A stretch of DNA of 64,000 nt from contig NW_025954969.1 in NCBI RefSeq assembly GCF_022376445.1, positions 248,001 to 312,000 of the forward strand, written 5' to 3'. The notes under the pieces were generated by a model, which did no database searches, was not told the DNA's origin, and saw only the letters and a list, made by a program, of their open reading frames with translations. The stretch is from Fomitopsis serialis (lineage: Eukaryota > Basidiomycota > Agaricomycetes > Polyporales > Fomitopsidaceae). A program made the position numbers and the translations under genes. This document shows, piece after piece, positions 21,401-29,957 of the stretch. The number at the start of each line of letters is the position of its first letter. Within the stretch, counting starts at the first letter, position 1.

Positions 21401-23690
21401 AATGGTCAATTTTATCATATGCCTTCTCCTGGTCCAGGGCAACTATAACCCCATCCTCTTCGGTGGCCTTGGCATAGTCGACGAGAACTCGGCACGTTTG
21501 AGTCTGGTCCTCGATATGGCGGCCTGGTACAAAGCCGGCCTGATCAGTATGTATCAGGCTCGTGGCCACTTGGCCCAGCCTTGACGTTAGGGTCTTCGTG
21601 TATATCTTATAGTCAGAGTTTAACAGGGTGATCGGCCTGTAATTGGATATCTCTCGGCGGTCTCCCTTTTTGTACAGAGGGCACAGCCATCCATCAGTAA
21701 ACCCTCCATCCGGGGAGGGGCCATTTGCCTCGACGTCCTCGTATACCAGAGTCAAATAGTCCAAGCTGTCGAAGCCGCTGTCCTTCGTTCCCCGGCCAAC
21801 GAAAGCTTTCCAGAACTCGTAGGGGATTCCGTCCAGGCCAGGGGCACGCCCGGATTGGGTTTTTTGTAAAGCATCTTTGACTTCTTCCTTGTATATGCCG
21901 CCTGCTAACATAGCTTTATCCTCAGCATTTAAGGTTCTATCTACCGCCGCGAGGACTTGCTTGGTCACGGCCGGCTGGCGGTCTTGAGAGAATCCTGACG
22001 CGTCGGTGAGTTGTATTCCGTCGTGGTAATCTCGCGCCAGAGCTGCCATCTTATTAGACTTAGTTTCAAACATATGTGGGTGCGAGTTCGGGATGCGGAG
22101 GGTGAATATGATGTCCCTTGGTTTCCTCTCTCTGTTTACGTCCGACCAATACCTCGTTACTCGCTCAGCGTTTATGACGTACCGGGCCGTCGTGGTCAAT
22201 TTTGCGAGGGTGTGCCGTTTACTTTCAAGGTCACACACCCTGTTATGCAGGATGGCGGTGTCGTTTTGCAGCTCGTCAGAGTGTTGGTACGTGTGTCTGC
22301 TCTCGACTTCCTTAATATGATGACGTAGTCGCTTGATCTCAGCTAGAAGTTTTGGGGATTTCCGTTTGAGGCGGTTCTGGGCAAGTTTCCGTATGTCATC
22401 CTTGAGGGTCTTGTGTAGTTGTTGTATCGAAAGTGAGTGTGCTCGGTCCCTGCTATTATCTTTGGCCGCTCGCATCTTTCTCATCGCTGCTTCTCCTAGA
22501 ACCATAGCTTCGTCCATGAACACTTTGTCCTCCAGCAGATGGATCGGCATCACCCATCTTCCTTTCCCAATGAAGGGAGTGTCAGCAGTATTGAGCTTCG
22601 TGCTCATGAGCCTGTGATCTGTGTGTACTCCGGTGGTCTTAATATTCCACGTGTGCGACGTACGCAAGAGGGGCTCGGACACGTATATTCGGTCCAGGCG
22701 GGAGCGAGACAGGCTTCCTCTCTGAGGGTACGTATAGTCTTTAGTATTCGGTTCTGATGTTCGCCAGCCGTCGTAGGCATCAAAAAATCTAAGCAGATCA
22801 CGCAGAGCGCTTACCGCTGGTTCACTGTCTTCCCGTGCTGGTAGCCTGTCTATAGCGTCCTCGACCACGTTGAAGTCCCCCGCAAACACGTCGGGCATCT
22901 TGAAGCGACCTTTTTCCGCCATCTTCAGGAGGCGTACCCAGAAGGCGGTGTTCTCACTCGGTATGGTTGGAGCGTATACATTGAGTATCGTGAGGAATTT
23001 ACCCGCATGCCAGTGCATAGTCAGCATCGCCGCACGGCCTGAAATGATTTCTTTGAAGGTAATGTTTGATACATCAACGAGCTCGCGGTTGAGTACAATT
23101 GCTACTCCTTGGCTAGACGTAGCCGTCATAGACCCGGAGTTCCAGATCCGGATGCGGCGTCCGTATAGATTGTGGATGGTGTCTAGATGTTCGGGGTTAA
23201 GGTGTGTTTCTTGGAGGCATAGTATGCCTATTTTTTCTTCTCTAAGAAGCTGGTTAATAGCGTTCCATTTCGTATCGCGGGGTCCACTCAAGGAGCCCCT
23301 TCCGTTCATGTTTAGACTGCCAATATGGAGGCTTGCCTTAGTCTTTCTGCCGGATGGAACAGTCAGGTTCACCGGGGCAACAGCCGCCGTTCCTACGGCG
23401 GCTTGCGTTGGGATAGTATGTACACAGCCCTCTGTAATCCCTAACACACCAACGTTAGATGTCGGTGCATCACGAAGGGTAGCCCCGTCGCCGGAGCCCT
23501 CTGCTCGGTCATGGAAGCTATCGCGGGCGGGGGACGCGCCAGCATCTCCCGGGCAGAGGGGAGGTGAGCCAGTTGCCGTTGTTACGTCCGTGTGTGGGGG
23601 TGTGATGTAGTTTGTCGCCGTTGCGGTACGCTTCCCGGCTACAACGATGCGCCGGGGGCGGGACGCGCTCCTGGCGCCCTCAGGGGACAT
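18453..23690 (-). CDS. ORF2 of the right LINE: APE endonuclease-RT-RNase H-like polyprotein, intact
   Basis: One open frame of 1745 residues, ATG (MSPEGARSASRPRRI) to TAG. Residues about 118-365 are an apurinic-type endonuclease: SLNMNGRG, LQETHL (159-164), GDFNVV (271), RLDRIYV (331) and HTDHR (356). Residues about 605-870 are the reverse transcriptase: GRAPGLDGIPYEFW, YRPITLLNSDYKIYTK, DQAGFVPGRHIEDQTQT, GVRQGDPLSCLLF (809) and FADDT (854-858, catalytic Asp pair). A Cys/His cluster follows at 1198-1217. Residues about 1332-1435 resemble RNase H (FFGAGDQRN, GELQAALYAAERT, ILSTNDVL, GWISV) but lack an obvious first Asp. The zf-RVT site CSHCGSLETVQHIIFEC is at 1566-1582. It would nick the target and copy the LINE RNA. 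All visible catalytic EN and RT residues are kept, so it may still be active. Confidence 0.93.
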   Translation of the reverse strand: MSPEGARSASRPRRIVVAGKRTATATNYITPPHTDVTTATGSPPLCPGDAGASPARDSFHDRAEGSGDGATLRDAPTSNVGVLGITEGCVHTIPTQAAVGTAAVAPVNLTVPSGRKTKASLHIGSLNMNGRGSLSGPRDTKWNAINQLLREEKIGILCLQETHLNPEHLDTIHNLYGRRIRIWNSGSMTATSSQGVAIVLNRELVDVSNITFKEIISGRAAMLTMHWHAGKFLTILNVYAPTIPSENTAFWVRLLKMAEKGRFKMPDVFAGDFNVVEDAIDRLPAREDSEPAVSALRDLLRFFDAYDGWRTSEPNTKDYTYPQRGSLSRSRLDRIYVSEPLLRTSHTWNIKTTGVHTDHRLMSTKLNTADTPFIGKGRWVMPIHLLEDKVFMDEAMVLGEAAMRKMRAAKDNSRDRAHSLSIQQLHKTLKDDIRKLAQNRLKRKSPKLLAEIKRLRHHIKEVESRHTYQHSDELQNDTAILHNRVCDLESKRHTLAKLTTTARYVINAERVTRYWSDVNRERKPRDIIFTLRIPNSHPHMFETKSNKMAALARDYHDGIQLTDASGFSQDRQPAVTKQVLAAVDRTLNAEDKAMLAGGIYKEEVKDALQKTQSGRAPGLDGIPYEFWKAFVGRGTKDSGFDSLDYLTLVYEDVEANGPSPDGGFTDGWLCPLYKKGDRREISNYRPITLLNSDYKIYTKTLTSRLGQVATSLIHTDQAGFVPGRHIEDQTQTCRVLVDYAKATEEDGVIVALDQEKAYDKIDHSYLWEVMLAFGLPHSFIAKVRGLYAVARTKVIINGESSNYFSVVRGVRQGDPLSCLLFDLAIEPLAILLRASSLRGFRIPGATDKLITKLFADDTSAFLSKNDNWTDLWAILDLWCAASQAKFNNGKTEVIPVGSPEYRQSMIASRKLNPNEDSSCAVPLDVHIAEDGEPVRILGAWIGNEVEQTAVWTPALQKIRSFLKRWGQCRPSMIGRRHIIQMGPGGISQYLTVVQGMPKSVERELKKMVRNFAWDSDSIPPINTATLHQPIHKGGLGLLDIEARNNAIDLMWLKKYLTLTNDRPTWAYAMDVIINKHAKKATGEIRPKAQINTYIQSWDPNISARSGLPVYIRQMLTAGKRFSVHLEAIKVSTSLKNQLPAWYHIGATKALQRLNNTRISDCLRDHHGVIIISDLLETTRSTCGSQQTTQNTVWENNVCGCAECSALRARGCKHPATCRIAAFRILSEIVPKWNPLVPEVVDGLTLTRRRLEKNEEAALDEGDTLTFDPSVTSRGNISETFRAFVAPSTLACPPAIRRRAGHSVMEDSTTVMIFTPTSPPGVLAGQGPPGSRTFTAFFGAGDQRNSLLHVTSDPEINANPPGELQAALYAAERTHLDAPLNILSTNDVLTDLVFDRAPTWETKGWISVPLATHMKPLLNRLRQRCAATTFGRIAGDGAWQTLERARQDASMTPPRDFTMAVMPSQDPDTRFDLTGARLNALTQALAYRGILEHRQVETRRRTKDNLAAVYQHLQANNSLTFGQIWTSTRHKDFSRIFAVFLWKIMHDGLKCGPYWSKIQGYEDRAQCSHCGSLETVQHIIFECEATGQALIWSLIRKVWEKKLVDVPWPRLSLVDVLSLGLTEWKTSKGRVRPGATRLWRILISEAVHLTWKLRCERVIGHAAEDGWEHQKTTVASKLRYALNHRLALDVESVQKKYGQFAIKRELVLATWNKVLWDEHVLPEDWTKYKGFLVGRMPALRVDLEPD

Positions 23691-24019
23691 GCTGCGTTGC
23701 AGCTTGACTTCTCAGTCCAGACAAGTCTACGAGTGCCTGTGAGTCGGGAAGAAGAGGAGACAGCACGGCAGCGGTTACTAAGCTTTCCTGTCCCGAGAAC
23801 GGGCAGTATATGTGGGCCTAGTCTCGCCGCGCACTTATGTGTTGAAGGAGAGAAATAGAGGAGGTCGCTAGTTCATGATGTGGGCCACTCGCTCGGATAG
23901 TGCCAGGATCAGATAGACATCGGCGTCATAAAATCGCGTATTCAGAGATATGTGTATACAAAGAGAGAGGGCGCTGTAGTACGGACACGCTACGTTGGTA
24001 ACATCACCACGGCGGTCGC
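23691..24019 (-). other. Spacer between ORF1 and ORF2, right LINE
   Basis: About 330 bases between the ORF1 stop (24020) and the ORF2 ATG (23690). The left copy has a similar 340-base gap (12564-12901). No conserved frame spans it, so ORF2 is probably reached by re-initiation or another non-frameshift route. Confidence 0.5.
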
Positions 24020-26725
24020 TCAGACGGGCCCCGCGCCCTGCTGTCCAGAAGAGTCTCCATTACGACGGCCGCGGCCTCGCCCATTTCCTCTTCCACGACC
24101 ACCTCTGCCTCCTCTGCCACCTCTACCACCGCGTCCGTGCTGGTCCTGGCTCTGTGCGCGGCGGTCAGCCGAGAGCGTATCGCGGACCTCTTCGAGCGAC
24201 GGGCCGTGCCACCCAGGAGTCGTCGGGAGGATGCAGGCGTGGGTCGGGTGGTCCACGGAGTGGCAGTACAAGCAGTAGAAGGGGCGTGTGATGAGTTCTG
24301 GAGGTCCAGCGTACGGACCTCCGAACTGGAAGCTACGTACGCGTTCACGGAAGTTGGCCCATGCTGTGGCGTCAGCGGTGGGGGACTCCATGTAGAGCAG
24401 GGCTACCGGTTCTTCTTCGTCGTCTCGGGACATGCGCAGCATGATTTTCCTGACCTTGATCGAGTTAATAATGAATCGGTGCGCTTCCCTCACCGTAACA
24501 TGGCGCCATCGACCGCCTGAGCCTATGTCCGTCGTCAGGGTGAGCTCGATGCATTGGAACATCTCTTCGGACTCCATTCCTTCTACGAAACCGTGAGCCA
24601 TTCCTTCCGCGGTCGTCGCGCCCAGCCTCTCAGGATGCCTCCAGGCGCCGATGAAAGTCGGTGGGATGGGGTCGGAGGAGATGATCCCGAAAGTGCCATC
24701 GTTCGTCGAGACCCAGCCTTCACGCAGCAGGCGGTCGCGTTGAGCCGTCGTTAGGTTCCCAACGCGGTAGTAGATCGGGTTAGAGTTAGGTAGGGTAGGA
24801 GGGACCGCTGCAATTGGTTGGGTGATGCTAGGAGTGAGGACTCCTAGGGACGTGCGGAGGATAGCGTCCGCGGCGCAGAGACGTCCGAAGTTCCCTCGAT
24901 CGTGCACGCCACGGCCCGGGAAGTGTATGAAGACGTGCTTATCAGTTGCTTTCCTCCATTCGGCTGCCTGGGCGGGTGATACATTCTGATACGGTAGGTC
25001 GAGAACGTTGCCTTGGATGCGGGGCCACCCGTCTGCTGGTGGGCGCGTCATCGCGAGCGGTGGCGGCGCTCCCTGAGCCGGAGCTAGCGGCTGAATAGGG
25101 CCGGTGGGGACCGCAGGTTGTGCGGGGACTGCGGGTTCGTCAGGAGCGGCAGGGAGGAAGTTTGGGAAGGGCCCGGGTGCGTAGTGCACCGGGTGAGGGT
25201 GCAACACGGAAGGCGAGCGCGGTCGTCTGAAAGCGTGCGGTGGATTCGCGTCATCCCAGGAGTGGTTAGCGGGGCCCGGTGCTGGCGAGAGATGTTGTGG
25301 TCTGTGCGGGGGGAGCGTGATGTTCGACTGGCCTCCTCGATCTCCCGCATCTGTCGGCCTAGTGCGTATATGAGGGGTGAGTTTATGTTGCCTTGCGTCA
25401 CGTGGAAGAACGCACTCATATCATCGACAGTGGTGTTCCGGCCTTGTGTTCTCAGTCGGGGAGCCGTGCTGGGGCCCTGGGCTTGTGTCGAGGGTCCAGC
25501 CGTCGTATATGCCGTGCCGAACATGGGCGGCCTTGTTTCCACGTACATGTCTAGTCTTTCCGTTAGCTCTGACGATAATGTGATGGTTGTAGTCATACCA
25601 TCGAAGTCTCCTTCATGGAGGACGGTGCTACGTGTCAGGTACGTGCTTTGGTCCGTCGACCGGATGTGCTGCGTCGAATAGGAGCCGTCTGGTCCGCGCC
25701 GAGCGTATGTGAAGCTGGGCTGCTTCTCCGCGTACCTCATCGTCACGCCCGACGCCTGTTCAGACACCGGGGTGGGGGCGTACATCTCGACATCTCCCAG
25801 CTCGGGATTCGGAGCGGACATCGCATCCGGGTCAGCGCGGTCACCTCCGGAGGGGCCTGGTGAGTACTCGAAGCGCGGGAATCCCAGGATTTCACCGATA
25901 TCGTGTACGTAGACGGCCTGCTCGCCCGAGTTAGTCACAGCCGTAGCGTCTTGCATGCGGGTCACGGTTCCGGCTGTCGCGGCATCTCCGTCGATGTCGG
26001 TGGAGGCGCGTCGTCTCTTCCGTACGTCACTAACGGAGCGAGGGGTGGGTTCAGTCTGCTGGGCGTCCTGCATGACAAGCGAGGATGGTCCCGTCAGTCC
26101 TTTACCGATGGTCGCCGGCATCTTCCCGGCAGCTTTTGCGTTCTTCTTGGAGCGCTGCTTCTTATTCTTCATCTTCGCTACCGTAAGCTGCTTGCCCGAG
26201 CGGGTGCGTCTCAGGGCCAGAGCGTTCAGTTCTAAGTCTTCTTCCTCTTTGGAGTAGGGTTAGTTTATCGGCGTGTTCGTCGATGCTTAACGCTAAAGTA
26301 CCTTTAACGGCCACCTCGGTCGTGTCTGCATCTACATCGATCACCTCGGTCGTCGTCGAGGTGGAGACAGCGGGTGCGGTCGCGTCTGCCGTCGTCGCGT
26401 TACTGTGTTGCGTCGGCGCCGCGGCCCGCGCATTTTCTTTTTTCAGGGAGAGGAGAACCGTAGGCGTCGAAGGGCGGGACACCATGTCTGCGTAAGAGAC
26501 ACCAGAACGGCTCGTCGGCGAGACGGCCCTCGGGGAGGTCCACGGGTTGATGACGCCGGAGGACAGCGGCTCGGCGTTGACTCTCTTGTTGGGGGACTTA
26601 ACGAGGGATGCGGCGCGCAGGCGTTCGATGTAGGGGTCCGCATGGGCTTCGCCACGGTGGGACGGTTTAGCTGACCCATCGCTGGCAGGGACGGCGGGAG
26701 AGGTAGGCTGGGAAGGCTGTTGCAT
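24020..26725 (-). pseudogene. ORF1 of the right LINE (CCHC and RGG-rich), in three overlapping frames
   Basis: Frame a (26725-26162) starts MQQPSQPTSPAVPASDG and contains NPWTSPRAVSPTSRSGVSYA. Frame b (from the ATG at 26172, overlapping the stop of frame a by 11 bases) starts MKNKKQRSKKNAKAAGK and has RKRRRASTDIDG and FFHVTQGNINSPLIYALGRQ. Frame c covers SWDDANPPHAFRRPR, VHYAPGPFPNF, the conserved domain IGSGGRWRHVTVREAHR, the knuckle CLYCHSVDHPTHAC and a Gly/Arg tail, ending at 24020. The left LINE keeps the homologue of NINSPLIYALG in the same frame as the C-domain, so the b-to-c change here is probably a mutation after about 25290. The a-to-b overlap occurs at the same place in both copies and might be native. 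The protein is expected to bind the element's RNA. Confidence 0.72.
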
Positions 26726-28142
26726 AGCGGTAGACAGAAAGCGAGAGCAGGCAGATAACAGGGGGAACCGGGGATGGCTGTGAGCGTAGCTTCTGGGACC
26801 CTTTTATCCTCATGGCCTACTCATGTGGCATGCCTGTCGATGGGTTTACCTAGTTGGGCTTCGTCGTGCCGTGTCGGCGTCCGTCATTTGGTTCTGTCTC
26901 CTGTCATCGCACTGCAACCATCAAGGGCCCCGCTCTTTACGATTTATTCTCGCACCTGTCAAATTTAGCGGCGGTTTGGTCGGAGGTCTGTGGAGATTCC
27001 ATCGGTTTTATTTTGTCTCCAGCAGCGTCAGTCGCCCAGTTTCCCGCTGTGTGGTAGTGGAAACTTCGTCTCCCCTTCGTCATTTGGAGCGGTGTGCTAC
27101 CCGTGGTGCGTTAGAGAGGAGTAGCTGATATCCGTCTGTGTGCAAGGCGGTTCGAACAGGCCTGCGCTGCGTGTCGGGAGTAACGGTGTCGTGTCATGTG
27201 GTCCGTCGCTTGTAGATAGCCACTCACTGCATTGTGTGGCGTTTTCCGACCAGGCTTCTTGTACCGAGTTTCGACGACGTTTCTGTCCCAAAATCGGTAG
27301 ACGACCTGTCAGCGCAGTAAAGATCCCGATCAGACGCCTTGTGCGTCTGATGCCGCGGATCTGGTTGGGGCGTCCAACTCCGCGTCCGTCCGGGTCGTAT
27401 TCTGTAGGCTCCCGCTGAGTTTAGCCGGGTCATTTGCTTCCATGTCGCTCAGTCTGTCGACGGTAGAGTAGGTGTTGCACGTTGGTATCCTATCCTCGCC
27501 ACTGTCTGACAGACTATCCGGTCCGTCGGTCAAAGTTCAGGTTCTCGGTAGTGTATCCCATCATGTCCATTTTAGGCATGGTTGTTGATGCGGCGCATCT
27601 ATTTCTATTGACGTTGGGTGGGCGGACCTTGTGTTGGCGGAGGTCGTGCGGCCCGCTCCCTATATTTTGCGTAGGGTTGGTTACGCGATGCATGCGGCGC
27701 AGTAGGTGTCGTTGTATGCCAGCATCCCGCTGACTTGTCGCGGGCTTGCCGGGTGCCTGTTGCGTAAGGATATGCGTCGCTGTCCTTTATTCGGGTTCTC
27801 GTGGGCCCGTCGCATTGTTCTATAGCGCTGGCTCTAGCACAGCGCATGGCGTGAGGGGTTTCGCTTGCATATTGAGCTTGGCGCCCGTTCCTAAGTGGGG
27901 CATCGCAGCTGTCAGGAGCGGTGCGATGTGGGTACTTAGGTTTCGGTTAAGCGTGATTAGGGTTCAAGATGGGGTGTCGATCGGTCGGGAGCAGAGGGGG
28001 AACAAGGACGGAGAGTTCCGGGCTGTCAGTAAAGGCCGATTTGTTCGCATTAGGTTCTCGTGTTGCGATCCGCGGTCTGGGTCACTGTAGCGCTCGTTGC
28101 AAAATCATCTCTACGATTAGCGCAGTAGGCTAGGGTGGCCTC
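26726..28142 (-). other. Spacer between ORFx and ORF1, right LINE
   Basis: About 1.4 kb. Short open frames exist but none matched the left LINE by eye. It may be a transcription or RNA-control region. Confidence 0.4.
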
Positions 28143-28724
28143 TCATTCGCTTTCATCCTCCGTAGAGAAGTCGTAGGGGGTATCTGTACTATCCATAACG
28201 GTCTGGTCGTGTCGTAGGGAAGCATGCGGTGCGGGGAAAGAGAGCAGGGATCGGTATCTTTGGGTGTGTAGGAGGCGCTCTTGTTTGTCTAGCCTGGCCC
28301 ATGACGTAGGGACTCGGATGTGGCATTTCCCGGGCCCTCCTGATATTGCCCATGTGATCCAGTGTCGTTGAAAGTCGGTAATGGTCTCGACTTTCCCTAT
28401 GCCGGATCATTCCGGTCCCGTGACCAGGACAATCAGCTGCCCTCTCCCTATTTGATCTCGCGGGCGGCTTTTCGCTGTCCACGTCAGGCCCGCTTCGCTG
28501 TTCTCCGGGGAGTCCTCTACGTCGATCTCCGTCGCGCGAGTTGGGTCGATTGCGAGGAGTAAGATGGGGAGGTAGGGGAGGATGGGTGGGTGTGGTTTAA
28601 TGACGGTAGGGGTCCACGGTTTGGGCGATGGGACACGTCTTCTCTTGCGTTGGCTCGCTATTGTTGTTGTGGAGGTTGGACCTCGTTTAGCTGTGGGTGC
28701 CATTTCTGGGATCTGTCCGTCCAT
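28143..28724 (-). pseudogene. ORFx of the right LINE (extra conserved ORF) with one internal stop
   Basis: From ATG 28724 (MDGQIPEMAPTAKRGPTSTT) to the TGA at 28143-28145 the frame is 194 codons and is broken only by TGA at 28407-28409, where the left LINE has CGA. A basic cluster (SQRKRRRVPSPKP, about residues 25-37) looks like a nuclear localisation signal. The middle (EIDVEDSPENSEAGLTWT, SGIGKVETITDFQRHWITW, VPTSWARLDKQERLLH) and the acidic tail TPYDFSTEDESE match the left copy. A C-to-T change at a CpG explains the stop. No known domain was recognised. It lies 1.4 kb upstream of ORF1, so the element has three protein-coding units. Confidence 0.7.
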
Positions 28725-29397
28725 GGACTGAAAGACTGGCTTATATTCTAGGGGGGGCGGGCGTTAATGGTCCTTCATAAACGTGGGTTCAGAGCGCCAA
28801 CAGGTGCGTTCCAATCGGCATATGAGCTTACGTATCCTCTGACGCTCAGGGCAGGGAGTAGGTGTATAGCTGGCCTGAGCACTGTCATTACAAGGGGTTT
28901 ATAGCCGGATATAGGAGGGGAATAGGGAGATGGAAAAAGAACGAGGGGGCATAAGGAGTGTACAGGCCATTCGGTGCGCCTGGGATGGATGTGCGCAGCG
29001 TGGCGGAGTGGCTGGTTCTTTGTCCAAAAAAGGGGGTGTCTAATCTGACATAACGTCTACCCTAAATAGGTTTGTTTGTCTGTGCTGATACGGTGGCGTG
29101 CACTCTAAATAGGCGCCGTCTACGAGGCCGGTTCCGGGCTATATGCCGGGCGCCAGTATCAGACGCCCGAGGTCGTCGAGGGAGAGGGAGTGCAGGCCGT
29201 CGGTCGCGTCGATGATGGTCCTGGGCCACCCATTAGTTTTGATGGGTATGGGTGTTGGTTGGACCCTTTCAGTCCGCACAGGAGGTCTCTTGAGCTTCCC
29301 GGTGTCCACCGTTGGGGTGGATTGGCATCGTTAAGGTCAGATGCGGGTGCATTGACCCGGTGGTCTCGCTCAACAGCGTATGTTCCACCTTTCAGCG
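28725..29397 (-). other. 5' leader of the right LINE
   Basis: About 670 bases between the folded 5' terminus and ORFx. Similar in size to the left copy's leader. No protein frame supported. Confidence 0.5.
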
Positions 29398-29489
29398 CAT
29401 GTTCGTTTCATCCCTCGCGGGACTACTTACCCCCCGGGACCACGAGAAGGTCTGCGCAGGGCTCGTCATAGACGAGGCCCTCCCGGGGG
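29398..29489 (-). ncRNA. Folded 5'-terminal RNA element of the right LINE
   Basis: 5' CCCCCGGGA pairs perfectly with TCCCGGGGG (9 bp). It encloses hairpin A (GGGCCTCGTC with GACGAGCCC, one bulged C, loop TAT) and hairpin B (GACC with GGTC). GTAAGTA, then hairpin C (TCCC GCGA GGGA, a GNRA-type tetraloop) and GAAACGAACATG follow. Compared with the left copy, loops and several pairs differ while pairing is kept. Confidence 0.6.
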
Positions 29490-29643
29490 TGAAGACGAGC
29501 TTCTTGACTGACGCTGCCGACAGGCTGTATCCTTCGCGATACGACGACTACTCGGTCAATAGGTAAGTATGATCGTCCTTTCGCGCAGTACGATGTGGCA
29601 CATCTTAACTCTTGTGACCTCTTGTAGAGCCCGCGCTGTCTAA
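29490..29643 (+). pseudogene. Right fragment of the interrupted host exon and its last exon
   Basis: Begins with the second copy of the right LINE's duplication and reads TSFLTDAADRLYPSRYDDYS before a strong donor (GTAAGTAT at 29563). After an intron 29563-29627 (ending CTTGTAG) the frame gives RARAV and TAA at 29641-29643. The splice signals support a genuine host gene on the plus strand. Family not recognised. Confidence 0.45.
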
Positions 29644-29957
29644 TGCACACAGCCTCTGTCAATCTTGAGGAAGTCTCCTGCCCGGTGAAACTGCTGCGCT
29701 GGTGATACTCACTCCGCCACGGAAGGCATCCCATTCACGTCGTAACAAAGTTTGACACATTCTTCTCACAGTGATCGCAGCTGTGTTGGATCGTGCGCAT
29801 GCTGGGGTACTTAGGTCGAGGCGACCCGTCATTTCGCGCCAGCGACCTCATCCCCTCGACCTCATCAGTCGCCGAATCTCGAGCTGTGCTTGATCCTCTC
29901 CGATGTCACTGTTGGGAAACCATGCTGAGTGCGTTACATTGCCCCAGGGATTGCACG
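29644..29957. other. Intergenic, upstream of the DUF6533 pair
   Basis: About 310 bases. The part from about 29800 resembles the sequence upstream of the second DUF6533 gene (about 31945-32338), so it belongs to the tandem duplication unit. Confidence 0.45.

Larger units (their letters stand above)
18287..29489 (-). mobile_element. Full-length LINE, minus strand (11.2 kb, right copy)
   Basis: Same lineage as the left element, inserted in the opposite orientation. The poly-A tail appears as a T run at 18285-18315 (31 T, the first two shared with the duplication) and the 5' end CCCCCGGGAGGGC is at 29489. Order in the element's sense: folded 5' terminus, leader, ORFx (28724 to 28143), ORF1 (26725 to 24020), ORF2 (23690 to 18453), 3' UTR. 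ORF2 is uninterrupted, the tail is pure and the duplication exact, so this insertion looks recent. ORFx has one nonsense codon and ORF1 frame changes. Confidence 0.9.

Noticed and set aside
22870..23610. Plus-strand ORF of 246 codons
   Set aside because: It is antisense to the endonuclease part of the intact ORF2 on the minus strand.
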